A stretch of 36,551 nucleotides of DNA from CAMLOF01 sp041913045 (GCA_041913045.1 JAYSGB010000041.1:1-36551), one strand, 5' to 3'; positions 23,080-31,550 are shown, numbered from the stretch's first letter. Notes: generated from the sequence alone by a model not told the origin. Translations and numbers: made by a program.

Positions 23080-23787
23080 TCAGTACCACTCGCGGATAGC
23101 GCGCATTGAGTGCAGGTAGTGGTAGGCGATCTGCTCGTCGCTGTAGCGGTGCGATTCACCGACCGGGCAGGCATTGCGCGCCAGGCAACGGTCCATACAC
23201 GCTGAGCCGGGCTGCTTCCGGTAGTCCAGGCAGGCCTGCAAGCGCCAGGCCCCAGTCTGATCACTGGCCAACGCCCCAGCGGGGCAGGCACTCACGCACG
23301 GCTGGCCGCTGCAGCTCAGGCAAGGTGACGCAGACTCTCGCCGTGGTGTAACGGGCAACGACGTGTCCGCCAGCACCGCCGCGCGGTAGGCAAACCAGCT
23401 GCCCCATTCCGCATCCACCCCCACCCAGAACGGCGACGGGTGGTGCCACCCCGCCAGCTCACCCAAGCGTTGCAACCCGATCGGTCTTGTGCCTGGAAAC
23501 AGCTGCAGCCAGGCGTGCCCGGCCAGCGAGCCGTCCATCCACTCTCGCACGCATTCGCCCACAAAGGTATCCACGGGCGCACTGCCGTGCATCCCGCGCC
23601 GCTGCAAGACTTGCCAGAACCCGCCACCCTGGTTGCCGATCAGGATCAGCTGCCGGTAACACTGGCGCTCCTCCTCAGTCAGTGCCAGGCGGTCCAGCAC
23701 ATCGTGTGGCAGGCCATTCAGGTCAAAGACGGCGTGCAGCGGCATGCCGTGGGCGCGCAAAGGTGCAAATGGGTCGGTGTCGGTCAT
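23080..23787 (-). CDS. QueG-like 4Fe-4S protein of unknown function
   Basis: A 235-residue protein. The C-terminal third has two cluster-binding motifs: CLSCSGQPCVSACP (CxxCx4CxxxCP) and, after CLDY, CMDRCLARNACPVG. The middle part (WVGVDAEWGSWFAYRAAVLADT) resembles the substrate/cobalamin-domain end of epoxyqueuosine reductase QueG and of related CblC-like proteins, but the protein is much shorter than QueG (about 350 or more residues) and lacks its HEAT-repeat tail. It is probably a redox protein with two [4Fe-4S] clusters; its substrate is unknown. 13 bases separate its stop from the convergent ybeY stop. Confidence 0.75.
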   Translation of the reverse strand: MTDTDPFAPLRAHGMPLHAVFDLNGLPHDVLDRLALTEEERQCYRQLILIGNQGGGFWQVLQRRGMHGSAPVDTFVGECVREWMDGSLAGHAWLQLFPGTRPIGLQRLGELAGWHHPSPFWVGVDAEWGSWFAYRAAVLADTSLPVTPRRESASPCLSCSGQPCVSACPAGALASDQTGAWRLQACLDYRKQPGSACMDRCLARNACPVGESHRYSDEQIAYHYLHSMRAIREWY

Positions 23788-23816
23788 GGTTGGTCTCGGG
23801 TATCCAGGCCCTGACT

Positions 23817-24260
23817 CTACGCGGTCATTTGGATGGGAATGGTCACTGGGCCGTCGTTGACGAGATGGACTTTCATGTCTGCCGCAAAGCGGCCCGTGGC
23901 CACCTGGGGGTGCGCGGCTCGGGCAAGCTCGACAAAGCGCTCATACAGCCGCCGCCCCTCCTCCGGCGCCGCTGCCTGCGTGAAGCTGGGCCGGTTGCCG
24001 CCAGACACATCCGCCGCCAAGGTGAACTGGCTCACCACCAGCAGGCCACCGTTCACGTCCTGCACGCTGCGGTTCATCTTGCCCGCCTCGTCGCTGAACA
24101 CGCGCAGCTTCAGAATCTTGGTCAGCATGCGCTCGGCCACCACGTCCGTATCCCCACGCTCGGCGCACAGCAGCACCAGAAAACCAGCGCCAATTTCACC
24201 GGTCACCTCGCCATCCACCACCACCCGCGCTTCGCTCACGCGCTGCAACACTGCCTTCAT
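23817..24260 (-). CDS. dtd: D-aminoacyl-tRNA deacylase
   Basis: A 147-residue homodimeric enzyme that removes D-amino acids (and glycine from mischarged tRNA-Ala) from tRNA. The two hallmark motifs are present: SQFTLAAD and NDGPVTIPI, whose Gly-Pro element inserts into the partner's active site and enforces chirality. Length is typical. It lies 15 bases behind the cation-efflux gene and 29 bases before the QueG-like gene on the same strand, so the three may form one transcript. Confidence 0.97.
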   Translation of the reverse strand: MKAVLQRVSEARVVVDGEVTGEIGAGFLVLLCAERGDTDVVAERMLTKILKLRVFSDEAGKMNRSVQDVNGGLLVVSQFTLAADVSGGNRPSFTQAAAPEEGRRLYERFVELARAAHPQVATGRFAADMKVHLVNDGPVTIPIQMTA

Positions 24261-24275
24261 CCGTTCGCTCCTGGG

Positions 24276-25205
24276 TCAGATCAGATCACGGGGGTCGTCA
24301 AAATGCGCCTCAACGTCGCTGGGCAACAACTGTATGGTTGCGCGCAAGCCCGGCACGGCGCTCATCAACGCCTGCTCGACGCTGCCACGCAGGGCAGCCG
24401 CGCGCCCCAGCGACCAACTGGCTGGCATGTGCATGTGCACGTCCACGAAGCAGCGCTGCCCGGCCTTGCGGGTGCTCAGGTGGTCGAAGCGAACGATCTC
24501 CGTCTCGCCACGGCGGTGGGCGAACCCGTCGAGCGTGCGCTGCACCGTCTGCAACACCTCGGGGTCCACCGCCTCGTCCATCAGCCCTTGGGACGATCGC
24601 CAGATCAGGTGAAAGCCTTCGCGCAGGATGTTGGCCGCCACGCCCATCGCCACCACCGCGTCCAGCCACAGCCAGCCGGTCAACCACACCAGAACCAACC
24701 CTATTACCACCCCCACCGACGTCCACACGTCGGTGAACAGGTGCCGGGCGTCCCCCTCGAGTGCCATTGATCGGTGCTCCCGCGCGGCCCGCAGCATGAC
24801 CCACGCCAGCAGGCCGTTGAGCGCCGAACTGGCCACCGAAAGCGCCAGGCCCCAGCTCAATTGCTCCAGCGGCTGCGGATGCCACAGGCGATCCACCGAC
24901 GCCCACAGAATGCCCAACGCTGCGACGATGATGAGCACCCCCTCGAAGCCCGAAGAGAAATACTCAGCCTTGTGGTGGCCGTAGGGGTGGTCCTCGTCCG
25001 CCGGGCGCGCCGCCACGGTGACCATGGCCAAACCAAACGTGGCACCTGCCAGGTTCACCACCGACTCCATGGCGTCGGACAGCAAACCGACCGACCCCGT
25101 GAACCACCAGGCCAGCGTCTTGAGTGCGATGGTGATCAGCGCCACCACCACCGACGCCCACATCAGACGCGCTGGTGTGAGCCAAGCTTTTGCAAATACT
25201 GTCAT
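24276..25205 (-). CDS. cation diffusion facilitator family transporter
   Basis: A 309-residue inner membrane protein with six predicted TM segments and a C-terminal cytosolic ferredoxin-like domain (about 205-309). CDF landmarks: SDAMESVVN in TM2, the DEDHPYGHHKAEY loop after it, and HLFTDVW in TM5, whose His and Asp match the HxxxD metal site of YiiP. Proton-driven efflux of a divalent metal such as Zn, Fe or Co is expected; the metal cannot be assigned, and the TM2 site differs from the simple DxxxD form. Start 25205 or an ATG 8 codons upstream (25229) are both possible, and neither has a strong Shine-Dalgarno. Divergent from the sensor kinase gene at 25244. Confidence 0.92.
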   Translation of the reverse strand: MTVFAKAWLTPARLMWASVVVALITIALKTLAWWFTGSVGLLSDAMESVVNLAGATFGLAMVTVAARPADEDHPYGHHKAEYFSSGFEGVLIIVAALGILWASVDRLWHPQPLEQLSWGLALSVASSALNGLLAWVMLRAAREHRSMALEGDARHLFTDVWTSVGVVIGLVLVWLTGWLWLDAVVAMGVAANILREGFHLIWRSSQGLMDEAVDPEVLQTVQRTLDGFAHRRGETEIVRFDHLSTRKAGQRCFVDVHMHMPASWSLGRAAALRGSVEQALMSAVPGLRATIQLLPSDVEAHFDDPRDLI

Positions 25206-25243
25206 GGGTGTATTGTCTCGCACTGTCATGCCAGAATGCCGCG

Positions 25244-26713
25244 ATGCGCTCCTGGTGGAACCTTCGTGTGTGGTGGCTGAGCGGCCTGCTGGCCGCCGTT
25301 GCTGGCTGCTCTTTGCTGGCCCGCTGGGAACTGGACAACCTGCACCAATCGTTTGACACCGATGCGCGGATTGCGCACCGCCTGCTGAGCCAGCGCGTCG
25401 TGCAGCACGACGCCATCCTGGCCACCGTGGGGCTCCTACAGGCTCCCGCCGGGCAAGACTCAGGCCCCGAACAACGCCTTCCAGCGCTTTACCCTCAGGT
25501 TCTGAAGGTTCTAAGGCGCGGCTCCGGCGACTCCTGGAACGACGCATCACTGGCGCGAGCCGAAGAGCGTTCACGGCAACTGGGCCGCGCAGTACTGGCA
25601 GACCTGGATTCAACAGCGGGAAAGTACAGATTGGTGCTGGCGGGGTTCCCGGCCAGCTACGCCATGGTGATTGATCTGGCCCGCACCGTGCCCACCGAAG
25701 AGTGGCCCATGTCGGGCCCCGACCACCCGGCACGGGTCACACTTGCTCTGGAAGACAACGAATGGCTGCTCCAGCCAGGCCAATCCCCCGCACGAGGCTG
25801 GAACTTCACGTTCGCCAAGACGCTGGCAGCAGAAAGCCAACCGTTTGAAGTGCGCATACAGCGACGCGCAGGCTGGAGCGAGTTGCCATGGGTCAGCATG
25901 ACCGCATGGTGCCTTGCGGTCTGGGGGGCCGTTGCCTTCCTGGTCGCCTGGACACGCCAGCGCCAGGCGAGGCGCCGGGCAGAGGAGCTGCTGCGCCTGG
26001 GGCAGGTTGCGCGGCTGAATACCCTTGGCGAACTGGCGGCCGGATTGGCACACGAACTTAACCAACCTCTGACGGCTGTGCTGGCCAACACCCAGGCCGC
26101 GCAGCGGCTGTTGGCAGAACAACCGCCCGACGAAGCCACCGCCCGCGATGCCATGACACAAGCTGCCGCACAAGCCCGTCGTGCGGCGGACGTCCTCACC
26201 CGTCTGCGTCGTCTGGTGGAACAGCCATCTGACCAGCAGACCAAGGAGGGCGTGAACCTGGGTGACGCCGTGCAGCGTGTGCTGTTCCTGCTCGACCCCG
26301 AATGCCGGAGGCGTTCGGTGACAGTCTCTGTGCAGACAGCAGATAGGCCTGTCAACGTGCTGGCAGACCCTGTGGCTCTCGACCAGATCATCCACAACCT
26401 GCTGATGAACGCCCTTCAAGCGCTTGAACAGGTATCGGCGGAGCAACGGCGGATCAACCTGACCATTGGCACCAACGGCGCACACGGTGAACTGCGCGTA
26501 CAGGACAACGGCCCTGGCATACCTGAAAATTTGCGCCACCGGATATTCGAGCCCTTCTTCAGCACCAAGGAAGGCGGGCTGGGACTGGGCTTGAGCCTTT
26601 GCGAAAACCTTGCGTCCCGCATGGATGGCAGCCTGACCCTGCACCCTGCCCCCCAAGCCGGTGCCTGCTTCGTTCTTCAATTGCCTTTGCAGGCGCCAAG
26701 CGACACAGCATGA
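25244..26713 (+). CDS. membrane sensor histidine kinase
   Basis: A 489-residue kinase. TM1 (about 8-28), periplasmic sensor (29-215) with no domain I recognise, TM2 (216-236), then HisKA with His270 in AGLAHELNQPL, N box NLLMNALQAL (385-394), and the G boxes DNGPGIP (421-427) and GGLGLGLSL (444-452). The HELNQPL phosphorylation motif is typical of the FixL/DctB/TtrS-like kinase class that pairs with FixJ-type regulators, and such a regulator follows with an ATGA overlap. The signal is unknown. The start at 25244 gives a normal N-terminal membrane anchor. Confidence 0.93.
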   Translation: MRSWWNLRVWWLSGLLAAVAGCSLLARWELDNLHQSFDTDARIAHRLLSQRVVQHDAILATVGLLQAPAGQDSGPEQRLPALYPQVLKVLRRGSGDSWNDASLARAEERSRQLGRAVLADLDSTAGKYRLVLAGFPASYAMVIDLARTVPTEEWPMSGPDHPARVTLALEDNEWLLQPGQSPARGWNFTFAKTLAAESQPFEVRIQRRAGWSELPWVSMTAWCLAVWGAVAFLVAWTRQRQARRRAEELLRLGQVARLNTLGELAAGLAHELNQPLTAVLANTQAAQRLLAEQPPDEATARDAMTQAAAQARRAADVLTRLRRLVEQPSDQQTKEGVNLGDAVQRVLFLLDPECRRRSVTVSVQTADRPVNVLADPVALDQIIHNLLMNALQALEQVSAEQRRINLTIGTNGAHGELRVQDNGPGIPENLRHRIFEPFFSTKEGGLGLGLSLCENLASRMDGSLTLHPAPQAGACFVLQLPLQAPSDTA

Positions 26714-27336
26714 AGCCGACCACCGAGGCACATTCACCGGTCATCCACCTCGTTGACGATGACAGCGCCGTACGCGACAGCCTGGCCCTGCTCATTGGCA
26801 CCGTTGGCCTGCGTGTGCAGACCTGGGACAACCCATTGGCATTTCTGGAACAGTTCGACCGCCAGGGTATAGGCGCCATCGTGCTGGACGTGCGCATGCC
26901 AGGCATCAGCGGCCTGAGCCTGCTCGACACCCTGAAGACGCAGGGCATCGACCATCCCATCGTCATGCTGACCGGCCACGGCACCGTGGATATGTGCCGC
27001 CGCGCGTTCAAGTCGGGTGCCGCCGAATTCCTCGAAAAACCTGTCAACGATGAGCAATTGATCGAAGCGTTGCAAAACGCCGTGCGTAACCACGTGAAGG
27101 CCCGCGAGCGGCTGCATGGCGATCACTTGGCGCGCGAACGCTACGGCCACCTGTCGGAACGGGAAAAGGAGGTGCTTGCGTTGATCGTTGAAGGCTTGAC
27201 CAACAAGGAAATCGGGCGCGCCCTGGCCCTGTCGCCCCGCACCGTGGAGACGCACCGCGCCAACCTGTTTGCCAAGCTCGAGGCCGAGTCGCTGGCCCAG
27301 CTCATCCGCCAATACGCGTGGCTGGTGGATGCCTGA
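26710..27336 (+). CDS. FixJ-type response regulator (REC-LuxR HTH)
   Basis: A 208-residue DNA-binding regulator. Receiver domain: acidic cluster Asp16-Asp18, phospho-acceptor Asp60 in VLDVRMPG, Thr88 and Lys110. The C-terminal LuxR-type helix-turn-helix starts at LSEREKEVLALI (about 148 onward) and contains GLTNKEIGRALALSPRTVETHRANL. The start overlaps the kinase stop codon (ATGA), so kinase and regulator are translationally coupled. A perfect palindrome 14 bases beyond its stop codon is a good candidate for its binding site. Confidence 0.94.
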   Translation: MKPTTEAHSPVIHLVDDDSAVRDSLALLIGTVGLRVQTWDNPLAFLEQFDRQGIGAIVLDVRMPGISGLSLLDTLKTQGIDHPIVMLTGHGTVDMCRRAFKSGAAEFLEKPVNDEQLIEALQNAVRNHVKARERLHGDHLARERYGHLSEREKEVLALIVEGLTNKEIGRALALSPRTVETHRANLFAKLEAESLAQLIRQYAWLVDA

Positions 27337-27350
27337 CGCAACACGGTGCT

Positions 27351-27368
27351 CTCCGTAAATATACGGAG
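27351..27368. promoter_or_regulatory. palindromic operator candidate (CTCCGTA-N4-TACGGAG)
   Basis: CTCCGTA (27351-27357) and TACGGAG (27362-27368) form a perfect 7-base inverted repeat around AATA. It lies between the response regulator and the secreted HbpS/GlcG-like gene. Dyads of about 18 bases are typical of NarL/FixJ-class regulators. If TACAGT at 27413-27418 is the -10 element of the downstream gene, the dyad is centred near -65, an activator position. Binding by the adjacent regulator is inferred. Confidence 0.65.
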
Positions 27369-27380
27369 CCGAAGGCGTAG

Positions 27381-27411
27381 CCGCACGAATGTGCAGAATC
27401 GCGCGGTTTTT
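27381..27411 (+). terminator. possible intrinsic terminator of the kinase-regulator operon
   Basis: CCGCACGA (27381-27388) pairs with TCGCGCGG (27399-27406) with one mismatch around a 10-base loop and is followed by TTTTT (27407-27411). It would end the two-component transcript before the secreted-protein genes. Its position close to the presumed promoter of the next gene is tight. Confidence 0.55.
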
Positions 27412-27463
27412 CTACAGTTCTCCCACGGTCCCGTTGACCGCAACCACCCCCAAAGGAGAACCC

Positions 27464-27955
27464 ATGAAACACCGCGCCGCACTCACCGCCCTGCTCCTCA
27501 CAGCCGCTGCCACCGCCGCCCAGGCGCAGGCTGTGCGCACCGAAAAGAACATGTCGCAGGACCTGGCCCGACAACTGGCTGAAGCCACCGTGGCCACTTG
27601 CACCGCCAACGGCCACGCCGTGACAGCCACCGTGGTGGACCGCGCAGGCAGTGTGCGTGCCGTGCTGCGCGCCGACAACGCTGGCCCCCACACCCTCGAA
27701 GCCAGCCGCCTGAAGGCCTACACCTCGGCCTCGGCCAAGAACACCACGCTGGCCATGATGGAAGCGGCACAGAAGAACCCCGCAGCCGCCAACCTGGTGT
27801 ACATCCCCGGCTATCTGCTGCTGGGCGGTGGCGTGCCGGTGAAGGCAGGCAACGAAGTGATCGGCGCCATTGGCGTGGGTGGTGCGCCGGGCGGCCACCT
27901 CGACGAACAATGCGCCGTGGCCGCCCTGGCCAAGGTGCAAGACCAACTCAAGTGA
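27464..27955 (+). CDS. secreted HbpS/GlcG-family protein
   Basis: A 163-residue exported protein of the GlcG/HbpS-like family (heme-degrading or heme-binding domain in databases). Signal peptide of about 22 residues (MKHRAALTALLL, cut near AQA). The core has the family pattern VVDRAGSVRAVLRADNAGPHTLEASRLKA shortened here, LLLGGGVPVKAGNEVIGAIGVGG and a final CAVAALAKV helix. HbpS from Streptomyces is an extracellular partner of a sensor kinase, which makes its place next to a two-component pair noteworthy; other family members occur in alcohol-oxidation loci. AAAGGAG stands 6 bases before the ATG. The ankyrin gene follows after 8 bases. Confidence 0.85.
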   Translation: MKHRAALTALLLTAAATAAQAQAVRTEKNMSQDLARQLAEATVATCTANGHAVTATVVDRAGSVRAVLRADNAGPHTLEASRLKAYTSASAKNTTLAMMEAAQKNPAAANLVYIPGYLLLGGGVPVKAGNEVIGAIGVGGAPGGHLDEQCAVAALAKVQDQLK

Positions 27956-27963
27956 GCCTTGCC

Positions 27964-28686
27964 ATGACCATGCAAGCACAAGCGTTGGCATGGACGCGCC
28001 GCCGTTGGCTGGGCTGCGTGGCGGCAGCAGGCTGGGCTGCTGCCCTCCCGGCTGCCCAGGCGCAAGTGGCGCCCTCCCAAGGCGAGGCGGCCAAGTACAG
28101 CGGCCTGCTGGCGGCAGCCCACCGGGGCGACCTGCCCCGGCTACGGCAAGTACTGGCCGCAGGCTCCAACCTGGAGGAAACCGACGGCCATGGCCGCACG
28201 GCCGTGCATCTGGCCGCCCATGGCGGGCACCGCGACGCGCTGCGCCTGCTCGCCCAGGCGGGCGCCAACCTCAACCGTCTGGAAAACGACCGTTACGACG
28301 CGGTGACCATCTCGTCCGTCGCCAACGACGAGGCGACGCTGGCAGTGCTGCTTTCATTGGGCGCCAGCGCCAAACAGGTCACCAGCCGTTATGACGACAC
28401 TGCCCTGATCGCCGCCGCCCACCTGGGGCACGCAGGCGTCGTGCGCCAACTGATCGCCGCAGGCGCGCCGCTGGACCACGTCAACAACCTGCACTGGACG
28501 GCCGTGATCGAGGCCATCGTGCTCGGCGACGGCGGCACCAGACACCAGGCCACGCTCCAGGCGCTCATTGGCGCTGGCGCCAACCTGCAACTGGCCGACC
28601 GGCACGGTGAAACGCCGCTGCAACTGGCCCGCGCACGGGGCTACACGGCCATGGTGCGCATGCTGGAAGCAGCGGGCGCCCGCTGA
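27964..28686 (+). CDS. exported ankyrin-repeat protein
   Basis: A 240-residue protein with a likely Tat-type signal (RRRWLG, hydrophobic stretch, cut near AQAQ) and then ankyrin repeats across almost the whole mature part: visible units begin near GLLAAAHRGDLPRL, GRTAVHLAAHGGHRDAL, YDDTALIAAAHLGHAGVV, HWTAVIEAIVLGD and GETPLQLARARGYTAMV. The repeats should form a protein-binding surface in the periplasm. It starts 8 bases after the HbpS/GlcG-like gene and is probably co-transcribed, suggesting the two proteins work together. ATG at 27964 or the next at 27970 could be used. Only 3 bases separate its stop from the convergent tyrS stop. Confidence 0.87.
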   Translation: MTMQAQALAWTRRRWLGCVAAAGWAAALPAAQAQVAPSQGEAAKYSGLLAAAHRGDLPRLRQVLAAGSNLEETDGHGRTAVHLAAHGGHRDALRLLAQAGANLNRLENDRYDAVTISSVANDEATLAVLLSLGASAKQVTSRYDDTALIAAAHLGHAGVVRQLIAAGAPLDHVNNLHWTAVIEAIVLGDGGTRHQATLQALIGAGANLQLADRHGETPLQLARARGYTAMVRMLEAAGAR

Positions 28687-28689
28687 AGG

Positions 28690-29973
28690 TCAGCCCAGCG
28701 TCACTCGAGCGAACTTGCGCTTGCCCACCTGCACCACAAAGGTGCCGGCAGGCAGCTTCAAGCCCTTGTCGCTGACCACTGCACCATCCACACGCACACC
28801 GCCGCCATCGATGAGGCGGTTAGCCTCGCTGGTGGACGGTGCCAGACCAGCGGATTTCAGCAGCGCGCCAATGCCCAGCGGCGCCCCGGTCAGGCTTACC
28901 TCCGGGATTTCGTCGGGCACGCCGCCCTTGCTGCGGTTGATGAAGTCCTGCTCCGCCACGTCCGCCGCCGCTGCACTGTGAAAGCGCGCGGTGATTTCCT
29001 TGGCCAGCATCACCTTGGCGTCCTTGGGGTTACGCCCGCCAGCAATTTCCTGCTTCAGCGCATCGATCTCGGCCAGCGACTTGAACGACAGCAGCGTGTA
29101 CCAGCGCCACATCAGTTCGTCGCTGATGGACAGCACCTTGGCGAACATGGTGTTTGCGTCTTCGGTGATGCCGATGTAGTTGTTCTTCGACTTGGACATC
29201 TTGTCCACGCCGTCCAGCCCCTCCAGCAGCGGCATGGTCAGGATGCACTGCGGTTCCTGCCCGTACTCGGCCTGCAGGTGGCGGCCCATCAGCAGGTTGA
29301 ACTTCTGGTCGGTGCCGCCCAGCTCCAGGTCGCTCTTCAGCGCCACCGAGTCGTAGCCCTGCATCAGCGGGTACAGAAACTCGTGCACACTGATGGGTGT
29401 GCCCGCCGTGAAGCGCTGGTGGAAATCGTTGCGCTCCATCATGCGCGCCACCGTGTACTTGGCCGCCAGCTGGATCATGCCCATCGAACCCAACGGCAGG
29501 CTCCATTCGCTGTTGTAGCGGATTTCGGTCTTGGCAGGGTCCAGCACCAGGCTGGCCTGCTTGTAGTACGTTTCAGCATTCGCCTTGATCTGCTCGGGCG
29601 TAAGCGGCGGGCGCGTGCTGTTGCGCCCCGACGGGTCGCCGATCAGGCTGGTGAAGTCCCCGATCAGGAAGATCACCTGGTGACCCAGGTCCTGCAACTG
29701 GCGCATCTTGTTGAGCACCACGGTGTGGCCGATGTGGATGTCTGGCGCCGTGGGGTCCAGCCCCAGCTTGATGCGCAAAGGCTGCCCGGTGGCTTCGCTC
29801 TTCTGCAGCTTCTTGATCCAGTCGGCCTCGGGAATCAGCTCCTCGCAACCCCTGCGGGTCACGGCCAGGGCGTGACGAACGGCATCGGACAAAGGTGCCT
29901 CGTCCTTTTTGTCGGCCAGCCCCGCCGGAGAAGACAAAAATGCTGTATTTGAAGCCTGATCGTGATTGTTCAT
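28690..29973 (-). CDS. tyrS: tyrosyl-tRNA synthetase
   Basis: A 427-residue class I synthetase charging tRNA-Tyr. HIGH motif is HIGH itself (80-83, in PDIHIGHT), KMSKS is present in DGVDKMSKSKNN, and an S4-like RNA-binding domain (SEANRLIDGGGVRVDG) ends the protein. The sequence is of the TyrRS type common in betaproteobacteria. ATG 29973 was chosen; the frame continues 19 codons to a TTG but without family resemblance. It is divergent from the M23 peptidase gene across a 205-base gap in which no convincing promoter or RNA was found. Confidence 0.97.
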   Translation of the reverse strand: MNNHDQASNTAFLSSPAGLADKKDEAPLSDAVRHALAVTRRGCEELIPEADWIKKLQKSEATGQPLRIKLGLDPTAPDIHIGHTVVLNKMRQLQDLGHQVIFLIGDFTSLIGDPSGRNSTRPPLTPEQIKANAETYYKQASLVLDPAKTEIRYNSEWSLPLGSMGMIQLAAKYTVARMMERNDFHQRFTAGTPISVHEFLYPLMQGYDSVALKSDLELGGTDQKFNLLMGRHLQAEYGQEPQCILTMPLLEGLDGVDKMSKSKNNYIGITEDANTMFAKVLSISDELMWRWYTLLSFKSLAEIDALKQEIAGGRNPKDAKVMLAKEITARFHSAAAADVAEQDFINRSKGGVPDEIPEVSLTGAPLGIGALLKSAGLAPSTSEANRLIDGGGVRVDGAVVSDKGLKLPAGTFVVQVGKRKFARVTLG

Positions 29974-30178
29974 AAGGGTTATTACAGATGCCCAAATAGG
30001 TGCACCCGTTATACTTGAGCGTTGATTCAACCTGGGATTCTAGTTGGCCTGCTTCTTGCACTACGCCAGCCTGTCCCAGGCGAGGTTCTGGAGGCGGGTC
30101 ACCGCTCCAAGCCACTCCCCGTTTTTTCCATGTGCCAGCAGTGCATCTGCTGCGGGCCCATGTTGTATCCGAATTCAC

Positions 30179-31513
30179 ATGAACGAACTGTTCGGTCAGC
30201 TCAAATTGGTGCTCCAGCGTCACCCCAAGCGCGTCATGGGTGGCTTGGGTGCGCTGCTGCTGGGCACGGGCGTCACCGCATTTGGCGTCGCCCCCTCTGA
30301 CGCCGACATCGACAATCTGCCTGTTCGCCAATTGGTGGAAGCTGTCCAGCCCGCCGTGGCCACAACAGCCCAGGGCAGCCTCGACGCACCGGTGCCTTTC
30401 GTGCTCTTCCGCAGCGACACCACCCGCCGTGAAGACACGGCCCAAAGCCTTCTGCAGCGCCTGGGCGTCAGCGACAGCGCTGCCAGCACATTCCTGCGCA
30501 CCGACAAGGTGGCGGCAGAACTCTTCAAGGGCCGCGCTGGCAAACTGGTCATGGCCGAGGCCGATGACAACCAACGCCTGCTCCGCCTGACCGCGCGCTG
30601 GCTCCCCAGCGACAGCAGCCCCACCTACTCTCGCGTTGTGGTGGAGCGCACTGGTGAAACCTGGACGTCGCGCGTCGAATCCGCCGAATTCACCGCTTCG
30701 GTGCGCTTGAGCAGCGGCACCATCCGCAGCTCGCTCTTCGCCGCGACCGACGCGGCCCGGCTGCCTGACGACATCGCATCCCAGCTTGCAGACCTGTTTT
30801 CCTCCGAGATCGACTTCCGGCGCGACCTTCGTCAAGGCGACACGTTCAACGTGGTCTATGAAGCCCTCGAAGCCGATGGCGAAGTGCTGCGGTTTGGCCG
30901 CATCCTGAGCGCAGAGTTCATCAACCAGGGCAAGGCACACCAACTGGTGTGGTTCCAGGAACCTGGGCAAAAAGGCTCTTATTACAACTTTGCCGGTGAA
31001 AGCATGCGCCGCGCCTTTCTGGCCTCTCCGCTGGCGTTTTCGCGCGTGAGCAGCGGCTACGGCATGCGCTTCCACCCGATTTCCGGCAACAAGAAGGCAC
31101 ACCTTGGTATCGACTTTGCCGCCCCCACCGGCACCCCGGTGCGCAGCGTGGCAGACGGCGTGGTGGAGTTCGCTGGCTGGCAGCGCGGCTACGGCAACTT
31201 CATCGTCGTTCAACACCGTCAAGACAAATCCACGGCGTACGCGCACCTGAGCCGGATCGACGTCCGCAAGGGTCAACGCGTGTCCCAGAGCGACGTGATT
31301 GGCGCCGTCGGCTCCACCGGCGCCTCCACCGGCCCGCACCTGCATTTTGAATACCGCGTTCGTGGCACCCATCAAGACCCCCTGAACATTGCCCGCGAAA
31401 GCTCTGGCGAACCGATTGCGGCTCGCTCACGCGCGGCCTTCGAACAGGTGGCCACGGCCATGCGCCAGAAGCTGGTGTCTGCGGCCACCATCGTCCAGGC
31501 CAGCGCAGAATGA
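30179..31513 (+). CDS. M23 family peptidoglycan endopeptidase
   Basis: A 444-residue envelope protein. A basic start and one hydrophobic segment (about 18-40) act as signal anchor or signal peptide. The middle part has an opacity-associated/LysM-like region (AQSLLQRLGVSDSAASTFL) typical of MepM/YebA relatives. The C-terminal LytM domain holds the zinc ligands: HLGIDFAAP (His and Asp of HxxxD) and HLHFEYR (HxH). It should hydrolyse peptide cross-links in murein. Start 30179 has a weak Shine-Dalgarno, but earlier starts give implausible sequence. anmK follows closely, placing murein hydrolysis and anhydro-sugar recycling in one unit. Confidence 0.93.
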   Translation: MNELFGQLKLVLQRHPKRVMGGLGALLLGTGVTAFGVAPSDADIDNLPVRQLVEAVQPAVATTAQGSLDAPVPFVLFRSDTTRREDTAQSLLQRLGVSDSAASTFLRTDKVAAELFKGRAGKLVMAEADDNQRLLRLTARWLPSDSSPTYSRVVVERTGETWTSRVESAEFTASVRLSSGTIRSSLFAATDAARLPDDIASQLADLFSSEIDFRRDLRQGDTFNVVYEALEADGEVLRFGRILSAEFINQGKAHQLVWFQEPGQKGSYYNFAGESMRRAFLASPLAFSRVSSGYGMRFHPISGNKKAHLGIDFAAPTGTPVRSVADGVVEFAGWQRGYGNFIVVQHRQDKSTAYAHLSRIDVRKGQRVSQSDVIGAVGSTGASTGPHLHFEYRVRGTHQDPLNIARESSGEPIAARSRAAFEQVATAMRQKLVSAATIVQASAE

Positions 31514-31550
31514 TGGGATGCGCCGCTGGGCGCATCTCCGCGTGACCGGC

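Noticed and set aside
23487..24770. 427-codon plus-strand open frame
   Set aside because: Antisense to the QueG-like, dtd and CDF genes; no recognisable domain.
29974..30178. Promoter pair or small RNA in the tyrS / M23 gap
   Set aside because: TATAAC-like and TTGA-like strings occur but never with proper spacing; no stable terminator-like hairpin.
29573..31375. 600-codon minus-strand open frame
   Set aside because: Shadow of tyrS and M23 peptidase genes, low-complexity composition typical of GC-rich antisense frames.
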